A DNA stretch of 10,074 bases from assembly GCA_002379855.1 (NCBI GenBank), contig DFUX01000053.1:1-10074 (forward strand). The letters are read 5' to 3'. Position numbers and translations under genes: made by a program. This stretch comes from Cloacimonetes bacterium UBA4175 (GTDB lineage Bacteria; Cloacimonadota; Cloacimonadia; Cloacimonadales; Cloacimonadaceae). The notes below the pieces were generated by a model. The model saw only the letters and a program-made list of their open reading frames with translations. It had not been told where the DNA came from and did no database searches. Shown here in pieces: positions 5,978 to 10,074 of this stretch (position 1 is its first letter; the number at the start of each line of letters is the position of its first letter).

Positions 5978-6481
5978 ATGAAAGTCCGTAAACTGAGCCT
6001 GCCATTCTCCTCTGAAATGATCTCGAGTTTGATTCAAGGAGATAAGATATTGCTGGATGGAACACTCTACACTTCCAGAGACCTTGCGCACACCCGCCTG
6101 GTGGAACTCATGCGTGCCGGACAGCCATCCCCAATTCCATTAGATGAGGGGGCATTGTTTTACTGTGGACCTTCACCTGTTCCCCCGGGTAAAGTATGCG
6201 GAGCGATTGGCCCTACCACCTCAGCCCGCATGGATCGCTTTACACCATTTCTTTTGGAGCATGGTCTCAAAGTAATCATCGGCAAGGGAGACCGTTCCCC
6301 GGAGGTATGTGATGCTATCCGTAAGCATGGCGCAGTGTATCTGGTTGCCACAGGCGGAATATCTGCCCTGCTCAGCCGCTGTGTTGTTTCACGTGAAACA
6401 TTCCTCTGGCCGAAACTGGGCGCTGAGGCAGTCTATCGCTATGTGGTGCAAGACTTTCCCTGCTATGTTGCGATAGTCTGA
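5978..6481 (+). CDS. Class I fumarate hydratase-type hydro-lyase, beta subunit
   Basis: The beta subunit (swivel domain) completes the active site with the alpha subunit. Motifs are GTLYTSRDLAHTRL (28-41), YCGPSP (62-67), GAIGPTTSARMD (75-86), IGKGD (101-105) and LVATGG (122-127), with the usual C-terminal LGAEAVYRYVVQDFPCYV. I chose the ATG at 5978, which has AGGGG (5968-5972) five bases ahead. An in-frame ATG at 5915 lies inside the alpha gene and would add 21 non-conserved residues. The resulting 167 aa is slightly short for the family but complete. A perfect parS site is embedded in codons 136-141, encoding V-V-S-R-E-T in a variable segment before LGAEA. By hand count the first 52 codons have about 56% G or C at the third base, against about 84% in the first 51 codons of the DUF58 gene. 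Substrate specificity (fumarate or tartrate) is not settled by sequence. Confidence 0.92.
   Translation: MKVRKLSLPFSSEMISSLIQGDKILLDGTLYTSRDLAHTRLVELMRAGQPSPIPLDEGALFYCGPSPVPPGKVCGAIGPTTSARMDRFTPFLLEHGLKVIIGKGDRSPEVCDAIRKHGAVYLVATGGISALLSRCVVSRETFLWPKLGAEAVYRYVVQDFPCYVAIV
6385..6400. promoter_or_regulatory. parS centromere site 2, inside the fumarase beta gene
   Basis: A second exact TGTTTCACGTGAAACA, flanked by T on the left and T on the right. It is read as sense codons (gtt gtt tca cgt gaa aca), so the centromere site is tolerated within the coding sequence. The position is in a poorly conserved loop of the beta subunit. Confidence 0.93.
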
Positions 6482-6491
6482 CTTACCGCAA

Positions 6492-6558
6492 TTATCCGCG
6501 TTTAGTAATACCATTTCACTATCATTTTTAACTTTATTAAAGAAAGGATCCCGGCTCA
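6492..6558 (-). repeat. Possible decayed fragments of repeat modules A and B
   Basis: TTATCCGCGTTTA (6492-6504) is one base short of the inverted A core, CCATTTCAC (6511-6519) matches the inverted A tail, and GGATCCCGGCTCA (6547-6559) matches the start of inverted module B copy 2. Each match is short, so this is suggestive only. Confidence 0.35.
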
Positions 6559-6926
6559 GAGCTGTTCACCAGTATGTTTCCGCCTTCAGATACAGTCACG
6601 CCAATTTCAGCACTATCAAATTGCATGCCCTCACGTGGATAGGAAATGCTGAGCTTATAACTGTCCGCACTCCAGCCTGACATTATGGGTTCGTTAATGC
6701 TGTTGATCCGCACCCTTACCCGGTGGATTCCGCCCTCGTAAAAAGAGCTTGACATGAACCAACGGGATTTAATCGTTGTGGCACGACGCTTGCGATAATA
6801 CAGATTAGGAGTAATGAGGTAACCCTCAAACAACCGGAGAGTCAATGGGTTGGATTCTACGCCAGCTCTTGGGGCTCCAGTATCTGTCTGGCAAGCCACT
6901 TTTAATATAATCAACAAGCGAAGCAT
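6537..6926 (-). pseudogene. Uncertain - strand open frame, possible gene remnant
   Basis: This open frame has 129 codons. The translated end contains plausible beta-rich protein-like sequence (IHRVRVRINSINEP, YKLSISYPREGMQFDSAEIGVTVSEGGNILV), which is why I do not dismiss it. Against it being an intact gene, its ATG has no ribosome binding site, because the AGGAGG nearby belongs to the gene on the opposite strand. No signal peptide or known motif is seen, and its last codons overlap a repeat-like GGATCCCGG. It may be the tail of a gene whose start was lost when the neighbouring lipoprotein region was rearranged. I do not recognise the family. Confidence 0.3.
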
Positions 6927-6937
6927 GGTTAAGGAGG
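6906..6937 (+). promoter_or_regulatory. -10 box and strong ribosome binding site of the lipoprotein gene
   Basis: A consensus TATAAT lies at 6906-6911, 30 bases ahead of the ATG. The -35 region (around 6883-6889) is poor, so an activator or a different sigma factor may be needed. AAGGAGG (6931-6937), four bases before the start, is a near-perfect Shine-Dalgarno sequence and fixes the start at 6942. Confidence 0.55.
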
Positions 6938-6941
6938 TTAA

Positions 6942-9416
6942 ATGCGCAAAACGCTTCTGAACGTTATTCTGTTGCTTTTAATAGCCTTTATCGCTTTTTC
7001 CTGCGACAAGGACAACGGCAACAAACCCCCAAATAATCCCGACATTGCCATGGCCCTCACCAACTATTGGGAAGACCAGGCCGACATGACCGCCGCCTTG
7101 GAGACCAGGGCAGGCACCATGGATTTGATCGTGGAAAAAATCGAAAACCTGGGCAACAGGCGCGGACGCAACGAAATTGCTGAGATCAACGCCCTGGTGG
7201 AAAACTATGTGAACCAAAGCAACGCCGCCGGGGAAACTTTCGAGCAAATGATCCTGCTGGAAAACAACATCGTCCCCTATGGCGACGTGGGCAACAAAGG
7301 ACTGTTTACCAGTGTCTGCAAAGGAATTTACAACAAGGCCAAGGACACCGTGGTCTCCGGCGGGCGCATGGTGCGCAGCGGCTGGAGGGTGCTGAGTGGC
7401 AGCCACAGCCTGCGCCAGGTGCTCCGCGACCCGGAATCGGGCATCCCCGTCGTTTCGCATTTTGCGGAAAAGGTCGCCCGCCACAACTCCGAACGCGACG
7501 CCTGTATCCGCCAATCCATCATGGAAAACAACGACCAGGAAGGCTATATCCCTCTTGACCGGCTGCAGGGGAACACGCCCCAGGAAAAGGTGAACTACTA
7601 TCTGAACCTGGATGAGGAAGACCCCTTAAAGATGAGCATCAGGCGCGACGTAATGTGGTGGGATGAGGAGCAACGCATCCGTACCGCCGATACCGCCAGG
7701 GAACTGGGCGAGACCGGCGTAAAGATCGTGGCCGACGCCTATGGCGGAAACGTGGGCGAAATAACCAACGAAATACTGTACCAACACCTCAGCCCAGACC
7801 AGGATCCCAACGACAAAGGCACCGTCAAACTGACCGTGGTGAAAGAATCCACCGGACAACCTCCCATCGAGGACGAAAAGACCATCATCATCAACAAGTC
7901 CAACGCTCCGGCGAACGATTCGCGCATCACAGTGATTGAAAACGCTCCGCAAGAGATGGATCTTGACCTTCCCTCCGGCGTGTATGACTTCATCGTGATC
8001 GCCGAAGGCCACATCCGCACCTTCATGAAAGGGGTGAGCGTCTCGCGGGACGAGCTGCAAACACAGGTTGCCAGGCTGCTTGACCTGATGGACAACGCCA
8101 TTATCGTGGAAAGCATCACAGCCACTCCCGAGGTGGTAAACCAGGGCGGAACGGCGCAGGTGACCCTGGCCTGTGCCAGCACCATCGGCCAAAACCTCAG
8201 CTTTGAATGGAGCGTGACCGGCGGCGCCTACGCCAATTTCAGACCCAATAAAAATAACCTCACTTTCAGACCCACCGAAGAGGGAATCTACACCGTGTCC
8301 GTGACCGTGACGGATGGGCTGAACAACTCCCGCACCGCCACCACGGAAATATCCTGCCTGCGCTCCAGGCTGGTCTTCCAAGGCTACAGCATCTACCAGG
8401 AAGAGTTCAATGATGGTTTGTTCAATCCCGGCGAAATAGCCGCTTTGGAACTGGAATTCAAGAACGAAGGCACCGAGGACCTCGAGGGAATCGTGCGTAT
8501 CCAGGGCCTGGAAGGAACAGGCGTGGGATTCTATGCCACCAACGCAAGCGTGGGAGCGGGTGAATCCGTGTTCTGGCTGGCCAATGTGCAGGTTCCCACC
8601 CCATACACCTCTTCCACCGCCAAGCTGAAGGTGCTCTTCGATACCGAGGACGAGAACAATAATCCCGTCACTATCAGCAACATTGTGGAGATTCCGGTCG
8701 ATTTCTATGTGGAGATAAACCCCATCACTTCGCCGGTTACCGATCGCGTGCTCACCATCAGAGGCAAAGTGGCCAACCCCAGCCTCACCAGCGCGGTGAT
8801 GATCCTGGACGGCGATCCGGAACAGGCTTTCCAACTCAACCTCAACAACGGCAGCTTCTCCCAGAAGATAGCGATCACCGGCTCCAGCCAACCGGTTAAC
8901 CACTCGGTGGTGGTGAACGCCACTTCCGGGCCGGTCACTGCCAGCGCGAGCGCAGAATTCACCTCACAGGTGCCGCCCACGGCCCTGCGTATAACGCTCA
9001 CCTGGGATACCGCCGACACCGACGTTGACCTCTGGTGCACCGATCCCAACGGCGAAAAGTGTTACTACGCCAACAGAACCACCGCCAGCGGGCTGCATCT
9101 GGACTTTGACGATACCAACGGCTACGGTCCGGAAAATATCACCACCACAACTATAATCCCCGGTGACTATCTGGTTCAGGTGCATTACTATAGCGATCAT
9201 GACTATTACAACGCCATCGCCACATCGCCGGTGGTGGTGATCCGCATGAACGAGGGCGCCGCCAACGAGACCAGCAACAGCTACTATGGCCATCTGAACG
9301 ACTCAGGCGACCTGTGGACGGTCACAACCCTGCATTTCGACGGCAAGAGCTGGAGATATAAGGACAGCGACACCCATAGCGTGAAAGCTTCCAACACCCT
9401 GCCTGCCAAACACTAA
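6942..9416 (+). CDS. Large multidomain lipoprotein with PKD-like, CARDB-like and YfaP/DUF2135-like domains
   Basis: An 824-aa surface or periplasmic lipoprotein of unknown role. Residues 1-20 form a signal peptide ending IAFS before Cys21, a lipobox. Residues 34-290 are largely helical and not recognised; they include a heptad-like stretch (60-92) and basic segments. Residues 293-380 look like a beta-rich carboxypeptidase-regulatory-like unit (SGVYDFIVIAEGH). About 388-472 is PKD/Ig-like (FEWSVTGG, then EGIYTVSVTVTDG). About 475-588 resembles CARDB repeats in secreted proteins (FNPGEIAALELEFKNEG). About 590-675 is another Ig-like unit. About 680-803 is a YfaP/DUF2135-type domain (LTWDTADTDVDLWCTDPNGE, then FDDTNGYGPENIT, then GDYLVQVHYY). 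Asp at +2 after the Cys retains lipoproteins in the inner membrane in E. coli, a rule that may not apply here. The gene stands alone, with its own promoter and terminator. Tethering, adhesion or sugar binding are guesses. Confidence 0.85.
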   Translation: MRKTLLNVILLLLIAFIAFSCDKDNGNKPPNNPDIAMALTNYWEDQADMTAALETRAGTMDLIVEKIENLGNRRGRNEIAEINALVENYVNQSNAAGETFEQMILLENNIVPYGDVGNKGLFTSVCKGIYNKAKDTVVSGGRMVRSGWRVLSGSHSLRQVLRDPESGIPVVSHFAEKVARHNSERDACIRQSIMENNDQEGYIPLDRLQGNTPQEKVNYYLNLDEEDPLKMSIRRDVMWWDEEQRIRTADTARELGETGVKIVADAYGGNVGEITNEILYQHLSPDQDPNDKGTVKLTVVKESTGQPPIEDEKTIIINKSNAPANDSRITVIENAPQEMDLDLPSGVYDFIVIAEGHIRTFMKGVSVSRDELQTQVARLLDLMDNAIIVESITATPEVVNQGGTAQVTLACASTIGQNLSFEWSVTGGAYANFRPNKNNLTFRPTEEGIYTVSVTVTDGLNNSRTATTEISCLRSRLVFQGYSIYQEEFNDGLFNPGEIAALELEFKNEGTEDLEGIVRIQGLEGTGVGFYATNASVGAGESVFWLANVQVPTPYTSSTAKLKVLFDTEDENNNPVTISNIVEIPVDFYVEINPITSPVTDRVLTIRGKVANPSLTSAVMILDGDPEQAFQLNLNNGSFSQKIAITGSSQPVNHSVVVNATSGPVTASASAEFTSQVPPTALRITLTWDTADTDVDLWCTDPNGEKCYYANRTTASGLHLDFDDTNGYGPENITTTTIIPGDYLVQVHYYSDHDYYNAIATSPVVVIRMNEGAANETSNSYYGHLNDSGDLWTVTTLHFDGKSWRYKDSDTHSVKASNTLPAKH

Positions 9417-9432
9417 TAATAAACACATACCT

Positions 9433-9463
9433 AAGGGGAGCGGTTTTGCCTGCTCCCCTTTTT
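9433..9463 (+). terminator. Intrinsic terminator of the lipoprotein gene
   Basis: AAGGGGAGC (9433-9441) pairs perfectly with GCTCCCCTT (9452-9460) over nine bases around a 10-nt loop, followed by a T run to 9463. It begins 16 bases after the stop codon and reads only on the + strand. Confidence 0.92.
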
Positions 9464-9550
9464 CTGTTTTCCGCTTTGCTTGTGTCAGTCAGGGGATGAT
9501 GTAAAGACCCCAAACAAGCATCCAATCAATAAACAACCGGCATCAATTCC

Positions 9551-9580
9551 TTGACAACCGCGTAAATAATCCGATACATT
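9551..9580 (+). promoter_or_regulatory. Promoter-like sequence facing repeat module C copy 2
   Basis: A perfect TTGACA (9551-9556) is followed after 18 bases by TACATT (9575-9580), four of six to a -10 box. No coding frame follows. A start near 9587 would transcribe straight into module C and then A and B. It may be a chance match. The DNA between the terminator and here (9464-9550) shows nothing I can name. Confidence 0.3.
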
Positions 9581-9589
9581 CCGCAATAT

Positions 9590-9680
9590 CCTTCATAGCG
9601 CCCTCCCTTGCTGCGACTGCGTTTGGTGCCATCATCCTTAGGTCATCCCTCACCGGGTTAAGGATGACTGCCGGAAGACC
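9590..9680 (+). repeat. Repeat module C, copy 2
   Basis: Bases 9590-9648 match module C copy 1 (1326-1385) in the same orientation, including CCATCATCCTTAGG. On the right the two share AAGGATGAC and GGAAGAC. Here the hairpin is reduced to GTCATCC (9642-9648) with GGATGAC (9662-9668), whereas copy 1 is a perfect 41-bp palindrome. The DNA between this copy and module A (9681-9740) shows no gene. Confidence 0.7.
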
Positions 9681-9740
9681 CACGCCAGAGAGGGAGATGC
9701 AAATGAGGCCCATCCCCCTCATATATATAGGTGCTACGAT

Positions 9741-9850
9741 AGGTGGAAAGGAGGACTTCGTGGTGACGTGGTGCTATCGGAAAAGAGATAGAACGCGGAT
9801 AACAGGATTGACAGGATCTTTGAAGGTGGAAAGGTGAAATGGTGAAAAGG
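9741..9850 (+). repeat. Interspersed repeat module A, copy 3
   Basis: In order it contains GGTGGAAAGGAGG, GACTTCGTGGTG, AGAGATAGAACGCGGATAAC (9784-9803), GACAGGATC and GGTGGAAAGGTGAAATGGTG. It is the + strand counterpart of the inverted copy at 1151-1300, without that copy's short insert between the first two elements. The tail also matches 762-780. Confidence 0.75.
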
Positions 9851-9875
9851 TTCCCCTGAGCAAGTCCATCAAGCC

Positions 9876-9941
9876 ATATACTGTGTCATCCCGGGAAGTC
9901 GGGGTCCCCTCTGGGGTGGCTTACCCGGGATCCAGTCTTTT
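9876..9941 (+). repeat. Palindromic repeat module B, copy 3 (intermediate form)
   Basis: GTGTC leads into stem arms ATCCCGGG (9888-9895) and CCCGGGAT (9924-9931), followed by CCAGTCTTTT. The 28-base insert contains GTCGGGGTCCCC and GGGGTGGCTT, alike to the larger insert of copy 2 when that copy is read on its own strand. Confidence 0.75.
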
Positions 9942-9980
9942 AGAAACAACCACCCAATCCCAAAACAAACCACCCCCAAG

Positions 9981-10026
9981 CTATAAAACCGTGTCATCAC
10001 GGCCTACGAGCCGTGATCCAGTCTTT
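9981..10026 (+). repeat. Palindromic repeat module B, copy 4 (stem with compensatory changes)
   Basis: CTATAAAACCGTGTC leads to arms ATCACGGC (9996-10003) and GCCGTGAT (10010-10017) around a 6-nt loop, then CCAGTCTTTT. Compared with copy 1, both stem changes are matched on the other arm, so the hairpin is intact although its sequence differs. Confidence 0.75.
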
Positions 10027-10037
10027 TGAAATGACCG

Positions 10038-10066
10038 TGGAAAGGTGGAATAGAACGCGGATAATA
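10038..10066 (+). repeat. Interspersed repeat module A, copy 4 (short, near window edge)
   Basis: GTGGAAAGGTGGAATAGAAC (10038-10057) followed by GCGGATAATA. It repeats the junction of purine tract and A core, and continues toward the window end, so the copy may extend beyond it. Confidence 0.6.
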
Positions 10067-10074
10067 TAAGGGCT

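Noticed and set aside
7626..8903. Long open frame of 425 codons on the - strand
   Set aside because: It is antisense to the lipoprotein gene and is kept open by that gene's strong third-position bias. It has no ribosome binding site and a His/Gly/Val-rich composition typical of shadow frames.
9322..9525. 67-codon - strand frame over the 3' end of the lipoprotein gene and its terminator
   Set aside because: It crosses a strong terminator hairpin, lacks a ribosome binding site and has no protein-like motif.
1..10074. tRNA genes or a replication origin (DnaA-box cluster)
   Set aside because: I looked for T-loop GGTTCRANYCC patterns and TTATCCACA clusters and found none, although parS suggests the origin may be near.

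Overview
The window looks like a chromosomal segment of a Gram-negative, probably anaerobic bacterium. The signs are a lipoprotein signal peptide, an HtrA-type envelope protease, an acyl-amino-acid lipid pathway and an oxygen-sensitive two-subunit class I fumarase. The 64-aa two-helix protein resembles small proteins best known from the Bacteroidota side of the tree, so an FCB-group or candidate-phylum organism such as Cloacimonadota is my best guess. That guess is low confidence and rests on memory. Every convincing protein-coding gene reads on the + strand.

Layout: (1) 1-707, the 3' part of a trypsin-like HtrA/Deg protease with no PDZ domain. (2) 708-1420, a non-coding block built from interspersed repeats (here called A, B and C), including an inverted pair A-B/B'-A' and a perfect 41-bp palindrome. 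(3) 1571-1976, RNase P RNA (rnpB) with its own promoter. (4) 2276-5015, a tight cluster of four genes: an OlsB/GlsB-like N-acyltransferase, a PlsC/OlsA-like O-acyltransferase, a 64-aa two-helix membrane protein and a DUF58 (vWA-like) protein. (5) 5079-6481, the alpha and beta subunits of a class I Fe-S fumarate hydratase or related hydro-lyase. (6) 6482-6941, a probable gene remnant on the - strand plus repeat fragments. (7) 6942-9416, a large secreted lipoprotein with PKD-like, CARDB-like and YfaP-like domains, followed by a strong intrinsic terminator. (8) 9464-10074, a second non-coding repeat block with the A, B and C modules in other orders and orientations.

The two acyltransferases would act in sequence: N-acylation of an amino acid with a 3-hydroxy fatty acid, then O-acylation of that hydroxyl. 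The product is a phosphorus-free membrane aminolipid whose headgroup (ornithine, glycine or other) the sequence does not give. The fumarase subunits form one enzyme.

The most striking hidden signal is a pair of perfect 16-bp parS sequences (TGTTTCACGTGAAACA), the binding site of the chromosome-partitioning protein ParB/Spo0J. One fills the gap between the two fumarase genes and touches the Shine-Dalgarno sequence of the second. The other lies inside the second gene as sense codons. This implies that the window is an origin-proximal centromere region and that ParB loads onto a metabolic operon. A second notable signal is a dispersed palindromic repeat whose stem carries paired compensatory changes between copies.
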